Assembly (NCBI GenBank): GCA_035582835.1
Contig: JAYKAV010002530.1
Span: 373,742-437,741, forward strand
DNA from: Phoebastria nigripes
Taxonomy: Eukaryota > Chordata > Aves > Procellariiformes > Diomedeidae
Direction: 5' to 3'
DNA: 64,000 nt
A program made the position numbers and the translations under genes. Shown here in pieces: positions 39,600 through 52,535 of this stretch (within the stretch, counting starts at the first letter, position 1; every line of letters starts with the position of its first letter). The notes beneath the pieces were generated by a model, which saw only the letters and a program-made list of their open reading frames with translations, was not told the origin of the DNA and searched no databases.

Positions 39600-40500
39600 C
39601 CTTATATTGATCAGAATAAATTTAAGGAGGGCAAGGTCTGGAATTTGTTAAATGGATGCATAAATCTGGAGGAAAGTTATGATTTGGGCTCCTCAAAATT
39701 GGTCTTTGAGTGTAATTATATTTAACATTGTTAATAGCTTTGTCATAAAAAATGCTAGTCAGTGTGATTTTGTGATGATGACACAAAATTAGAAAAAAAA
39801 ATCCATCTATTCAGAGAAAGACTGATTTGATATACAGAAATAATCCAGTGATTTTACAAACTGGAGATACAGAAATGGGATGGAATTCATTAGCGTAAAA
39901 TGCAAGTCCTGCACTAATAATATTTTTTGCTAAAGCTTTTAGTCAGTTGTGACAGAGGAAGATCTGGCTCAGTGTGAATCATCTAGTATGAGGAAGACTT
40001 ATGGGACATTGGTGAGATCATATATAGAATATTGTACAGTTGTGCCTACCATGAGCAATAAAAACTAACTATAGTTGTCAAATTCCTGGAGTTAAGTCAC
40101 AACAGTAAATAGAGGAAAGGAAAGCATATTTGTGGTAGGAATCTAAAAGAACTTGGCTTTTTTTTTCTAGCAAAGACCAAGGGGGACTAAACCATAATGG
40201 GAGGTAAATTACTAGATGAGAGCTAAGAAACAATGCTGGCACAATTACAAATGAGTATATAAATTACAAATGAGACTTTAAATAAGTTTAGGCTGTCAAA
40301 GCAAAGAACATCTCTAACTGTCAGACCAAAGGGAATAGNGTTTCAAAAAGACTGACATGACAGAATCCAAACCGGGTAAGACAGCTCTTGCCATGCAGTT
40401 TTGGTAAGGGATTACACAACGTGTTTACTGTGGTAGGATAGAACAGGCCCATATGGTACAGGAGATCCCTTCCAGTCTCATGTTATTCTATTGAACTACC
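39600..40500 (+). mobile_element. Degraded CR1-type LINE, RT to 3' end
   Basis: Old plus-strand copy of a CR1-like retrotransposon ORF2 C-terminal half and 3' end. In order I can see: the GGGCTCCTCAAAATTGGTCT section (about 39688), the relic of the RT active-site box, where GATGATGACACAAAATTA (39774-39791) corresponds to the CR1 Ala/Asp-Asp-Asp-Thr-Lys-Leu phrase, the GGGATGGAATTCATTAGCGT and AAATGCAAGTCCTGCAC section (39877-39915), TGACAGAGGAAGATCTGG (39950-39967), and GTGAGATCATATATAGAATATTGT (about 40012-40035), matching the CR1 Val-Arg-x-x-x-Glu-Tyr-Cys phrase. The tail GGAGATCCCTTCCAGTCTC near 40462 and TTATTCTAT resemble the CR1 3' end. Frameshifts and stops throughout make it non-functional. 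Confidence 0.72.
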
Positions 40501-40504
40501 CTGT

Positions 40505-43410
40505 TCATTCTTTGCTATGGAAGTTATATCAGTAAATAACATTTTTTTTTGTGGTTTTAATTTCTCTGCATATGAAAAATAAATGATTTTCCCGTTGATT
40601 TTAAATATAAAGAATTGAAAAATAAGGCTACAAAGCAATACACATGCAGTTCTACTGAAAATAAAAGTCTTCATTCTGGAGACAAACTGTCAAAGACGTT
40701 TTGAATCTCTTTAAGAATTCTCAAAGCTGTCAAAAATTTTTGTCTCTTTTTTTTTTTTTTTGGCTGCTATTTATAGTTGGCTCAATTAATTCATATACTG
40801 CCCAGTACAGCTCTAGATGTTTAGTTAGTCTTGGAAAACCTTAAGTTTCCAATTTGCATACACAGCACTATTCAAAGCTGTTGTGTTTTGTTTGTTTTGT
40901 TGNAAAGACTTTGCTGTATGACGCAGTTGAGAATGAAGTCTAAAAGGAGCAAGGTCCAAAATCTTGAATACTGATTAAAACTCCATAGGAAGACCAATAC
41001 TATTCTCAGAAAACCATTAGAAATGAAGTCGTTTTCTGTAGTGTCAATGAAAAGTAATAGCCAAGTTTGAAACAGTAGTGCTGAGGNTTTAAAGGAAAAA
41101 GTCCCATGATGACTCTTTAGATTAAATTACTGCTACTCAGTTGTGTCCTCTTTGAATATAGTTAAAGCGAGACCCACTGGTGTTATTGGAGGGTTAGGTC
41201 CACAACCATCCTTAAAAATGGAAACTGCTTTCTGCAGGGTTTTTGACTGAAGAAGCATGTGACTTTTATTTATATGCATCTTCTTTTGCAGCTCAAGGTA
41301 GGTTAGCACTAACTGCTTTTGAAACTGTCAGCAAATATTTGTCCCGTCTGGTTGTGACCAACTGTAAATAAATGCTAAAAAGAGTGAGGAAAACAAAACA
41401 GAATGGAAAACAAAGTCAGAATACTAAATAAAATCAGATAATGCAAGACTACTTAGTAATTATTTGGGGGGAGGAGCACCTTTGAGTTTCTATTCATATT
41501 AATCATAGTAATTCTAAGAGTTAAGAATGAAGAAAATAAGACTTAAGTCCTCATGACGAAAACTGTTTTGATGCCATCAAATTAATATCCCCAGAAAAGA
41601 TGAAATATAGTGCGACTGCTGTCCTGGGATCTTTTAAAATGGAACTAAACAAAGCCTGTCAGATTATACCACGGCAAATATTGTTTTTAAAATGGACTAG
41701 TGATTTTCCAATATCTAATGTCTGGGCAGAATTAACACTTCCAGAAAGTGAGAGCTTGGTGTAAGAGAACAGAAACTTGATTTGTTGGCAAATTACACCC
41801 CTTTTGCAGAGCTTTTAGCCCCAGGTAGTCTGAAGAAGTGTCTATTTCTTGAAGCGCTATCTCAATGTAACAGCTGGAAAAAACACATCTGTAAAAAGAA
41901 CAGATCTTGAGTTTAAATTATTAAAAGTAATAGAGAAATCTTCAATGCAACCAAGATCAAGAGACTTAGGGGTACCCAATGCATTTGTTTTATAAATCGG
42001 GCAGTGATTTGCCATCACTTAAATAATAATCTTCAAACAGAAAAGAGGAAGAGAGTCTATTTTGTAGAAACTGTAACATTCATAAGAAAATATACTAAAA
42101 AGTTACATGTCAACAGCTTCATATAATGGAGGGCTACCCTCTTTGAATCATCCAGTTTCTCAGGAAATTTATTTTTGAGGCTGATTTTCAGAATAGTAGA
42201 TAGGTTACTTGCCCATCCAGCATTTATCTAGCGTTCATTGTGCAGAAGACACAGATAAGATGTTTCACTAGATGCTCCATTTTTTTGCTTGGGTTATCGG
42301 CAAGAAAGATCAAAAACCACCTTAATTATGGTGAACCTCAGGAGAAGATAAGAAGACATTGTTTAATCAGCTGAGAAATCCTAACAAAATTCTATCCAAA
42401 TAATAGTTTTAATTTCTTTTTAAGTATGTGCTTGTTTATATTTTGTAAAAATATAAATAAATAGTAACACTTGTAGAGATACAGGACTTGCTAAATGATA
42501 GAGGTTTATGTAACAAATTACTTTTTCCCTTTTTAGAGTTGAGCTAATCATTAATGATGGTTCTTACATGGAATAAGACAGTATGCTAAATCCCCCAAAA
42601 TCTTTTGCAGCAGTTGCTGTGTTTAGCATTTAAGGTTTATAATGTCTGAAGTGTTATGCTTCACGTTTTTTTGTGGCTCTGAAAACAAATACTACAGTTG
42701 GAAGACCATGTGGGTGGATAAGATGGCAATATGGAGCCACTGACAGTTCAGCTCCATTGGTTTTAACGGCAGCACACTAAAAGGCAGTTATTTTTGTGTT
42801 GTTTTACAGGTCAAAGTTCATTCCCCCTACTTTCAATTTCAGATCACCAGCACCCTTCTTTGATCACCCCACTTTGTCTTTCACTTGAAAGACCTGATCA
42901 GAGAAATACTCATGCCAAGTTCCCTTTTCCAGGCAAAACTGGAACATATTAAAAACCTTATGTTGATTCAGAGGAAAATTGCTGATATAATGGCAGANAT
43001 CTGGCAGCTTCCCAGTTGCTTCCTACACCTTGTTTCTTGCCGTCTCCCATGCAGAGTAGAGGGAAGTGACTGCTCTGTCATGGCAATATGTGTGTAAAGA
43101 CCAGATACACATCAGGCACTTGAATGTTGGCAGGCCTCTACGTGATTTGATTTAGGTTCTATCTAAATGCTTGTCAGGTTGGATTTAAATCTGTTTTCAG
43201 TTTCATCTGTTGATGCTACTCACACGGTTCTGTATAAAACTTGACTTAATGCTGTTAGCAAAACAATGAAATTATGAAGTAGAGGGATCAAAAAAACCTA
43301 CACTATTAATAAATTTGAAAAAGGAATTTCTGTGACAGCTGATAAGTATTCTTCGCTTCCATCATGGTTGCATTATTCACCTGAGAATAGATCTGCTTTT
43401 GTCCTTTAAA
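40505..43410. other. AT-rich non-coding stretch, no supported gene
   Basis: No exon or defined repeat is supported. A poly-T run is at 40748-40761. Part of 41560-41700 vaguely recalls a CR1 3' region but without a clear diagnostic string. Confidence 0.5.
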
Positions 43411-43415
43411 GGGGC

Positions 43416-43442
43416 TTTTTTTTTTTTTTTAAAAAAAAAAAA
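43416..43442. repeat. T15-A12 homopolymer palindrome
   Basis: A run of 15 T joined directly to a run of 12 A, self-complementary over 24 bases. It could be a true low-complexity tract or a place where two poorly resolved homopolymers were joined. Confidence 0.8.
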
Positions 43443-44085
43443 GGTGTGATATTAGGAGCCCTGGAGACATGCATAGCATGGCTTCATGCTTTCCCAACTA
43501 CTTTGTGTCAGAGGCGCATAACTGTGGTTGAGGTTTTGTAATTAGAGGAAATTTTACATAAATGTATTTNGAGTTTTTGGCTTTTTTTGTCTACACAGAC
43601 CACAAAATGAACTTTGTGCTATTTGTGATATGCTGCTTTGGTGGTCTTCTTACTCAAATATCTGTCCATTAGGGAAGTGCTTACTACCATGAAATGCATT
43701 TCACAGAAATGGCTAAAAACCCATAAAAATACTTTCCTTCAGCCAAAATAGACCCACAGAGCAGCAGCCTAGTGATTCCTATTGCTCTTCCTAACTCCTG
43801 AATCACACAGTTTTTCTCTTGCAACCTAAACTGGCTGTAGGTTACAGTAGCTGACCAACTTTCATATCTTTGCTGAACAAAACTTTTACTTCATAGTACT
43901 GTACAATTTTTATAGGGCAATTTAAAAGAATCCTGGTTTAGGGATTCTTTTCCACCATTCTTACAGAGTCATCTTTTGAATATTAGCTATATCAGGTAAT
44001 TGTTATCCAATATTTCTTTTTCATTTATGAGATCGTTATTCACTTATTGTTGAGGTAGGCAAAGATAACATAACAATCTGAAGTA

Positions 44086-44259
44086 TGAATACATTGCTTG
44101 ATATACAGCAAAGTCCAGCCATCCTTGTCAAGAAATCAGTGTTAAGGTTATATACTTATTTATGGCCATGTATTGTTCATAAGGGTGTAAATGTTTAGAA
44201 ATTCTACTGTTTTCTTAAAGTCTGATTTGTCTCCATTACTATTTGATGGAGAGTTAATG

Positions 44260-44305
<46 letters not shown>

Positions 44306-44608
44306 CCTTTTTTCTTGGCTAATATCAGCATGTATAAATNNNNNNNNNNNNNNNTGAATACATTGCTTGATATACAGCAAAGTCCAGCCATCCTTGTCAA
44401 GAAATCAGTGTTAAGGTTATATACTTATTTATGGCCATGTATTGTTCATCAGGAAGGTAATATAACCGTCTCTAAAATATTAATCCACTTTCAATTACTC
44501 CTTTTTTATTTGTTTTGTTTTGTTCATGGTCTTTTTATTTTTTTTTTTTTTTTTTTTTGCTTTTCTTTGTTACTCCTTTTTTCTTGGCTAATATCAGCAT
44601 GTATAAAT
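44086..44608. repeat. Direct duplication around poly-T and an N gap, likely assembly artefact
   Basis: A 95-bp block (44086-44180) is repeated without a mismatch at 44355-44449, and a 34-bp block (44306-44339) is repeated at 44575-44608. Both repeats have the same 269-base offset. The left copy ends exactly at a run of 15 N (44340-44354), and the right copy begins directly after it. Between the matched blocks the two copies differ: the left holds a 45-base poly-T (44261-44305), the right a mixed T-rich sequence. This is the pattern expected from two overlapping contig ends that were not merged because of the poly-T run. A real local duplication with later change is less likely. The open frame spanning the Ns is spurious. 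Confidence 0.8.
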
Positions 44609-44609
44609 A

Positions 44610-47245
44610 GGGCAGCAACTTTGAAAATTCTCACTTCATTGAGTGGGACTTAGGTGATTAAAGGATCACCAAAGGCAAATTGAATCTTAAAATATTCTGG
44701 GCAGTGAAGGAGGAATTTCCAGTGGAGGTAGGAAAATACAAATTCAGTAGTACGTTTATACTGTTAAGGTCTCTTCTATCTGTTCCATATTCACGTGATG
44801 ATTTCAAATTAGAGTAAACAATAGCATCTACGATACTCAGAGGAATAGTGACTTCTGTTACGAGGGAGATCTGGAAGAGGGTGACATATTTAATGTAGAA
44901 AAATGAGAAGTGAGAGGGGAATGTGCTTATTTTCTCTAAGTGCATGAAGACACAAGTGCCAGAGCAGGAAGAAAACTATTAAAGCACAGTGCTGGCAGAT
45001 AAATAAATGGAGAAATTAAGCATGAAAACATTTAGGTGGAATATTTTAAAAAGGAATTCTATGTTTTAGCTAGCAAAGAGCTAATTTTCTGGAAAAAGGG
45101 AGAAATCTAATAATTCTTAACACAATGCTTGACAGCTTCTGATGATTATGACTGTGGTTGCTTGGCAGCAAGAAGCTGGACCCACTGACCTCTGCATTCT
45201 CAGGTATATTTCTGTTGTCTACTTGCCCCTCTTCCTCTAACCCCTGGCATCTCAATACACAAAATCTTGTCCTCTGCCTCTGGCTGTCAGTCTACTTTTC
45301 TGCGAAAAAGAGGATTTTTCTTCATTTTTCCCTTCAGTCAGCTGGTCTTATCTAGGACAACTGCAAAAGGAAGGCGACAAACATGAATAAAAACAGCTGT
45401 TCTGCTGAGTGCTCTCATTGAAAATATCAGAACAGTTGGGACCAACTTAAAACTGTATCTGTTGATGATTTTAAAAGTTCAGGAGAAGTTCTTGGTAAAC
45501 GGACTGTAGGCAAATATTAGTGGTCTTACAGCCCTCTGTGGGTTCAGCCAACAGGGCATGGTTTGAAAAGAGAATGTGGTGAAGCNTGTGGAACAGTGGA
45601 TCTCTATTCCATATAGGGAGCATCCTGGGAGCACCACATTTTATTAACTTTCTTTTATTCTTGATGTCCAAGTCACTTACATTAAATAAAATTATTAAAC
45701 TGAAAAGATTAATAGTAGAAATGGATGTAACAAGCTGATACCATGTAAATGTCTTGTATTTCAGAAGGGGTCTGTATTTAAGGACTTTGCCGATAAGGTA
45801 AATAACTATAAAAAATTATATGCTACAGCAAGTCCGTTATCCAAAACTGAAGCATAGCTATTCCTCTGGGGTGATGTATGGCAGCTCTTCAATAACACAT
45901 ACAAACACTGGAGAGTAAAAAGTGATTAAAAGGACAGGATTGTAACCATATGGTCATCACTGAAGTAGGTATATAAAAGGGAAAAACTGTTTCAGATCAG
46001 TGCTAGAAATTTTTTTCTTTACTTCTACTTGCAGAGGTTAATAAGTGAAACTGAAGAAATCCTCAGAGAACCCGTTGTTACAAAGGGCTGAATTATTTTA
46101 CAATGTTGAAATTCAGATTTCATCTGTTAATAATTCACTTCAGGATGCACTTGAAAAGGCCTGGGATGGGGTGAACTTTTACAGCTAATTTTGTTCTTCA
46201 TTGATGACACTTTTGAGGGCCATTGAGTTGTTGAAATTTTCAAAGAGGAAAAGGACATTTTTAAGTGCCAACACTGTGTATTATGGCTATCTTCCTTGGT
46301 ATTTCCCTTGGAATATTGGAGGCTTTGTAGGAGAGCAGGATTCTATATGGTCAAGATTTCATGTTCTGCCTTGCTCATGTTTACCGTACTTCAGCTAATC
46401 TGAAATCTGCTGAAAAGGTGCTTGAATTCAGCAGTACCTGAGAATTAAAATTTTTACTGGTTTTAGCTAATTTGGGAAGGTAGAAGCAAAGATAGACCTA
46501 CCAGATGTCATATATCAAACAAAGGTCTTTCCACAGTAGTTTCTCTGAGATTGAAAAAGAAGAAAACCCGCTGTTTAGGTTCTTTAAATACTGGAGCGTG
46601 CAGAACAGGCTGCTTGGTGCAGGGAAAGGAGACGGCCTATGTTTGTGCTCACAACATGAACGAGTGATACTTCATTCAGCCACAGCCACAGATGTGTATG
46701 CTTTACAATTTTCTGTCTTTCATTAGGGTCAGTAGTTCTGTAATTGTCCTTTCTTCTATGATGACACTTGTGCTGGTGAAAGCTATCAATCAACAGCCCT
46801 GAAGACTATAATCCTTTCTCTATCTGCAGATCAGGTACACAGTATACAAATGCAACGCAAGGTTTTTGAAACTGTCAGCACACCGCAAGCCTGACCCATT
46901 GAAACCTTGTTGATAAACTGAAGAAGCTCCACCTCCACAACCAATTTACTGCAGTGTTTATAGGCATTTTAAAAGGAAGTATTCTTCATCCCTCTGGTTT
47001 TTCTATTTAAGCAGCACTGCAATCACCAGATGGTTACAGTAGCTTTTTCCATATAAATGAGGAAACTAAGAGGTAAACAGTTGATTGATAGCCTAGAGTT
47101 CTTCGGTGTGTTGATTATATTCTTCTAATACTACTGTACCGTGTTAGACAATTTGCACTGTTCTTTTGAGGGTTGAATTTGAACTAAGTTTCACTTCTGG
47201 GCTTTCACTGAATCTGACTTTGTTGTGGACTTTATTTATTGGTTT
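44610..47245. other. AT-rich non-coding stretch, no supported gene
   Basis: No exon, RNA gene or defined repeat is supported. Open frames are at most about 95 residues and lack domains. Confidence 0.5.
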
Positions 47246-47250
47246 AAACA

Positions 47251-47267
47251 ACACACACACACACACA
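47251..47267. repeat. Short (AC)n microsatellite
   Basis: Eight and a half AC units in a row. Confidence 0.9.
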
Positions 47268-47269
47268 TA

Positions 47270-49725
47270 TCCTTGCCCCTAGCAAATTTGTGCTATGCAC
47301 AACCATTCAAAATGTTGAAACTGATTCAAATTAAAAACATGTCTCTTGTTTGTATACAGTATTTATATAACTGTTGTATTGGTTTGCATTTGGTATTTGA
47401 ATTTGTAGCTTATGTTATCTGAGTTCAAACAGGAAAATCACAGTTTCTGGCATTGTATTTGTTGCCAGTTATTTACAGATACCAAAAGATCACTGGTAAA
47501 GTGCTGTTATAATGTAATTCATAGTGGCTGGCTGCTGCACTTCAATTAATTTTTTAGTTAATTTGATTCCTCACCAAGTTAACAAGATTAATGATTACAA
47601 AGCCAGTCATGGCCCAGTGTAGAAAGAAGAACTATGCTAGAAGATGTTATAGCCAGCTTTTTTTTAGCCTTTGCTAAAAGAGCTGAGTTTGGACTTAAAT
47701 TCTGGCATAATTTATTAAGTCACTGTGGCTTTAAGGTGTTCAAATTGAAAAAAGAAGTGAAAAAATCAAGTTTATTATTCAAATCCTGGAATGCACTTTT
47801 AGACCTTGAAAACAGTTCATACATGGAGTAGTGCTTTCTTTCCTGCATTAATTCTGTAGAGAGAGAGGGAAAGGCCTTGCAGATTAATAATAATAAAACC
47901 ACAACATTCAATTCCTTTATAAAAAAGAACAACAGTACAGCATAAATAGTCTGTAGAGCAAATAATCTAATAGGCCATACAATATTTCTAGGGAAAAAGA
48001 ATAAGTTTCTAAAGGGAAAATATTTTCAGTGGAATTCGTGTTAACCCGAAGACAAACTGCAATAAGCAATTAAAAAAGCAACACTAAGTTGTAATTAGAA
48101 ACTGTTTAATCCGCAAGGAAAGTCCTTCTAGAATTGGGTCAGAATATTGGAACAGTTACTGTGTGTGTCTCTGTGTTTGTGCAGAAGATAAAAGCACAAA
48201 CACAGATGCAGTTCGTAGGGAGACAGAGAGGCTTTGTGGCCCCACTGAAACAGTGCACGCTGCACTGAGGGGTACTAGTGGACAGATGAATCATCTCTCC
48301 TGCNGCTCTCCAGCAGCAGGTCTTCACTGGGAAACTTTTCAGGGTACTGGGGACTTTTTACAGCGCTCTGTGTTGTTCACTCTGGTGGTGTCCAGAGATC
48401 TCACTGACACCTCTCCTAATTAAAAATTTCGCCAAACCAGAAAACTTGTCTTTGATGGTAGGTTGTTGTTTTGGGTTGCTTGCTTAGCTGTTGTTTTGTT
48501 TTCTGCACCACATCAAAGTTAGCCTGAATTTCTGTGTTCAGTATTAAAGGACATGATACAACGTTCATTTCTCAAAGGGAAAATCACTGCTCTGAGTTTT
48601 TGAGTTGGTGGTGCATTGCTCCCTAAACACAGCCTTCTACAAAAAGCAGTTCAGGTACTCAGGTTACTTGGTTATACGTGGTTTTGCTAGAATCAATGAT
48701 AGGATATATTGAACAACATAATAGGTAATGCACTCAGCAGTACATAGTTACTGCATTGCCTCTGTGATCAATTTGCAACCTCTTGCATTTAAAATGTTAT
48801 CTAAAGAAAATAAGGTAGCTAAACATCATTGTTCTTTTCATCTTCAAATAGGGCAGTTGAGGTGCTGTGATGCTGAGGTACTTAATAAGAGTTTACACAG
48901 GGAATTAATATCATGTTTGGCTTCTAATACCCTAGTATAAAATGACCAAAACCATTCATGTCCTTTAAAAATACACATAATTTTTGTTTGTTTGTTTGTA
49001 TGTCCATCTAAGAGTAAGTTAAAAATCAAGCACAAAATCTTAGGTAGCTTGCTCAGATTGAACTGCATCAAAAATATCTCCATCCCTTACTGGAAAAATA
49101 GTGGGCAATATTTTTATTAAATACATATATAACTTTTAAAGAGATAGCCTTTTTAAAAGCTTCTTTTACAACTACAGTGAATTAACACAGCCTATTGGAG
49201 GAAAACCAGTTGGTTTATGACTTTTCCATAAATGAAAAAAAACCCCACAGTTTTAAGGTTAAGTAGTTTGATTGCCTAAAGATTGATGGCTATGTGCATA
49301 TTTTACCATACTTTTTGAATGAAGGTATCTCTATCTTTATCATCTTTTATCCAATCCATGTATCCATTTCAGAGGTAAGACAGATTATTACTAAATCTAT
49401 TTTTTCATGTCTCTAATTTTAAATTTTAGGAGTTATTCTAGCACAGTAAAAAAGTATGAAAGTATCTCATACCAACTCTGGCTATTAAAAAATTGTTGCA
49501 TCTGAAGTGCGACATACTAAAAGAAGTTTTTACAGATAGAGTACATATGATGCACAGTATAGCGAGCCTGTGGGAACAACTACTTATTGTGTCATCTGGT
49601 CTTTCTGTAACGCTATTTTCTTATACATATTTACCTAGGAGCTGGTAGCAGATCCCTTGACCTTCTTATCAATATGATAGGATTCATGACAGATCTGCTG
49701 AAATTAGGGAAAAGGTGGGGGATGG
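47270..49725. other. AT-rich non-coding stretch, no supported gene
   Basis: No gene is supported. It contains the hairpin at 48170-48206 listed separately. The 86-residue frame at 48163-48423 runs over that hairpin and a slightly GC-richer part but has no recognisable domain. Confidence 0.5.
48170..48206. repeat. 13-bp perfect inverted repeat (hairpin)
   Basis: The arm TCTGTGTTTGTGC (48170-48182) pairs perfectly with GCACAAACACAGA (48194-48206) around an 11-base loop. It is preceded by a short TG-rich tract. No known RNA family is recognised. Confidence 0.85.
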
Positions 49726-49728
49726 AGA

Positions 49729-49798
49729 GGCAGAAATAGGAGACAAAAGGTGCTGAATGACTCGGCAGAAATAGGAGAAAAAAGGTGCTGAATGACTC
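49729..49798. repeat. 35-bp tandem duplication, two copies
   Basis: Units 49729-49763 and 49764-49798 are directly adjacent and differ at one position (GAGACAAAA versus GAGAAAAAA). A recent slippage or unequal exchange event is the simple explanation. Confidence 0.9.
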
Positions 49799-49799
49799 A

Positions 49800-51755
49800 G
49801 ACAAACTAGCTCTTCTAAGATATTGAAAAGCAAGCAAAAAAAAAAAAAAAAAGAATAGTCTTATATAGCAAACTAAATTAAACCTAGACTATTTTTTCTT
49901 CCATTTTTTGCACCATTTTTAACCTAAGGACATAGGCTGCATGGCTGAACAATGGAGTGCTAGTACTTCTCCAGTATTTATTTTCTTCATATTAGCAACA
50001 TTTAACTCTTAAACCTCTTAAACTGTCATAAAATAGGAGAATATTAATTGTATTTCTTGTATTGGTTATAANCCATCTTCAACTGTCTTTGCAGAATGAT
50101 TAAATTGAAATATTAGTCCTGGTGGCTACAATCAAATACATCTTCAGTCTGGCTGCACTCGATTTTGAACAGTGATACTTACCAGATTAGTTTACCAGCT
50201 AATGCTTGCAACATCTGTCACGTGACAAATATCGGTACAATATTAATCTATTCCTACTAATTATAAAACTATGTCAGGTTAATTATAATGCAAACTAAGA
50301 TTCTGATGACTTAATTTGTCAAGGACACATTTTTTAACCAGAACTTTGCCAGTGAAATCTGTAACTTTTAACAGATACACTTGTAGGAAGTCCTTCCAGT
50401 CTCTAAAAACAAAAGAAATTTTTATGTTGGCACTTCCATAATAATTTCTATTGATTTGTATCACTGGAAAAGATGGGGAGAAATTGTAGGAAAGAAGTGG
50501 TGTATGTAGCACCAGCTTGCTGCTTTTTAAGAGTTTGCAGCNGAAGCTTGATTTAGTTGCCTAAATCCAGCCTCCAGCTGCCTTTCCAGACGGGCATGAG
50601 TCTCCCATAGATCCTGTTATATCTGCCAGACTCTTGACAATGTCTCATGTAATCCTGGAGTATGTCAAATAGCATTAGACATTTATATTTAAGCAACAGA
50701 TTGAGCCCTGTATGTTTAAATACCAAGAGTATATGTCACTTAAGCTTCACTGAGGGACATTAAGAAGCTCTGTGGAAAAGTAAAATATTTCTGAGTTGGG
50801 ATCAGAACAAATTTAGTAGGTTTGTCCAATATGGATCAGGATTTAACTGAAGGCCTTCAAAGGGGAACTTAGTATGACTTCAGTAGATGGAATTAATTTT
50901 GTGTAAACTCAGATCAAATCCAGTATTCATTTGGAATAATACATCTGCTTTTATGTATCCCTAGTAATGTATCCTAGTGATACTACATTTAAAAAAAAAA
51001 AAAAAAAAAAAAGGAATACACCTCCAAAGAACAGGGATATTATTTCTGGTTTCTTTGCTATTTAGAAGTTTGGCTAATTCTACTTTGTCTGTCTCAAAGC
51101 ACCCTATGGTTTTTAAATGGATACGATATTTACATCTACCTACTATTCTAAAGGGCTGACAGTGTTCATCTGTGCTGTTAAACCACTGCTGTGTTCTGTC
51201 TTAGAGTTGGCTGCAGTTCAGTAGTAAATGGAATGATTCTATTATTATAGAGTTGTGAAGTGCTTTGAGGTCTGTCAGGACGTAAAATATTTGTGACTGC
51301 TTGCCAGATAGGTAAATATCTCAACCATTTTACCCTCTGAAAAAAAGAGAAAAAACTTAAAATATATTTTGGCATTTTCATTAGCATTATTACTTCTTTT
51401 TAGCTCTTTACAGGAAACAGAAATCCTGAGGAAGAAGTGACACACTGAGAATTATCTTGCCACTTTTTTTAGAAATACACAGTAGGTATTTGAATAGCAA
51501 GGAAATATATTCACTTGGAGTTTTGGGGGTTTTGGCTCCTAGTTTTGTTTCTTTTTTAAGGTTTAGGCAGATGAGGAATTAATGTGGCATTGTATGACTT
51601 TGCATAGGAACTTCAGGAAATTTGGAATTTCGGGGGTCTTTTTCACTGTTTTGTGGGAAGGAAATTCAGCACTTTTCATGAAACTACAAAGCAGAAAAAA
51701 TAAAGTCTTTCTATCTGACATGTTTTAGTGACCTCAGTAGTGATACCATACAGTA
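49800..51755. other. AT-rich non-coding stretch, no supported gene
   Basis: Nothing coding is supported. Poly-A runs lie at about 49836-49852 and 50991-51012. The latter sits inside a 60-residue open frame that begins with a lysine run and is not a gene. Confidence 0.5.
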
Positions 51756-51756
51756 G

Positions 51757-52535
51757 TATCCAAGAATAATTTAGGTTGGAAGGGGCCTCTGGAGGTCGTC
51801 TTGTCTGGCTGCCCACTTGAAGCAGGACCAGCTTAGTTAGATGAAGCTGNTCTTGAGTCTTGTTCAGCTAAATTCTGAACATCCCCAAAGATGGAAATTC
51901 CTCAGCCTCTCTGAGCACCTCTTCCAGTGTTTGATCACTGTCATTATGAAATGTTTTTTTCCTAATATCTAATTTGAATTTCCCTTGTAGCAGCTTGTGC
52001 CTGTTGGGTCTCACCCTGGCACCATGTACCTCCAAGATAATTCTGGACCTGTCTTCTTCACCCTCTTGCTAAGTAGTTGATGATGGCGATAAGATCCCAC
52101 ATTAGCTATCTTTTTTTTGGGATTGCCAGATTGGGATTGTCAGTTTGGGAACTGAACAAATCCAGTTCTCTCAGAATCTTCTAGTACATCAGGTGCTCCA
52201 GCCCCCCAGTGATCTTGGTGACCCTTTGCCAGATTTACTGGAATGGTGACCCATTCTGGTATNGCAATGTCTTTCTTATATTAGGAATCTCAAAATAAAA
52301 CACAGTATTGAAGATGTGGTCTCAAAAATACTGAATGGAGGGAAATAATCACTTCTGTTAACTTGCTGACTGCAAGCGCTATTACTGTACATAGCCCAGT
52401 CATCTTTATCACAAGGACATACCACTGTTATCTGCCTTTCTATCCAGACAGTGTCTAGCCTGTCCTGTTGCACAGGTTATTTCATCCTAAATGCAAGGAC
52501 TTAGCATTTTCCTTTATTAAGCTTCGTTTATGCTG
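51757..52535 (-). mobile_element. CR1 LINE 3' region, minus strand
   Basis: The 3' section of a chicken-repeat-1 type retrotransposon on the minus strand. On the plus strand it reads in antisense order: the 3' end (ATAATTTAGGTTGGAAGGGG near 51765), the phrase for a two-fragment ending (CCCCAAAGATGGAAATTCC about 51883), CTCTTCCAGTGTTTGATCAC (about 51920), GATAAGATCCCACAT (52089), GGTGCTCCAGCCCC (52191), GCAATGTCTTTCTTATA (52264) and AAATGCAAGGACTTAGCATT (about 52489). Together these cover the ORF2 C-terminus and the 3' untranslated part of CR1. Decay is moderate, with a T-rich insertion near 52112 and two N bases. No open ORF2 frame remains. It abuts a plus-strand CR1 endonuclease piece at about 52540-52560. 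Confidence 0.9.

Noticed and set aside
44315..44653. 112-residue open frame across the N gap
   Set aside because: It spans unknown bases and a probable assembly duplication with poly-T-derived phenylalanine runs.
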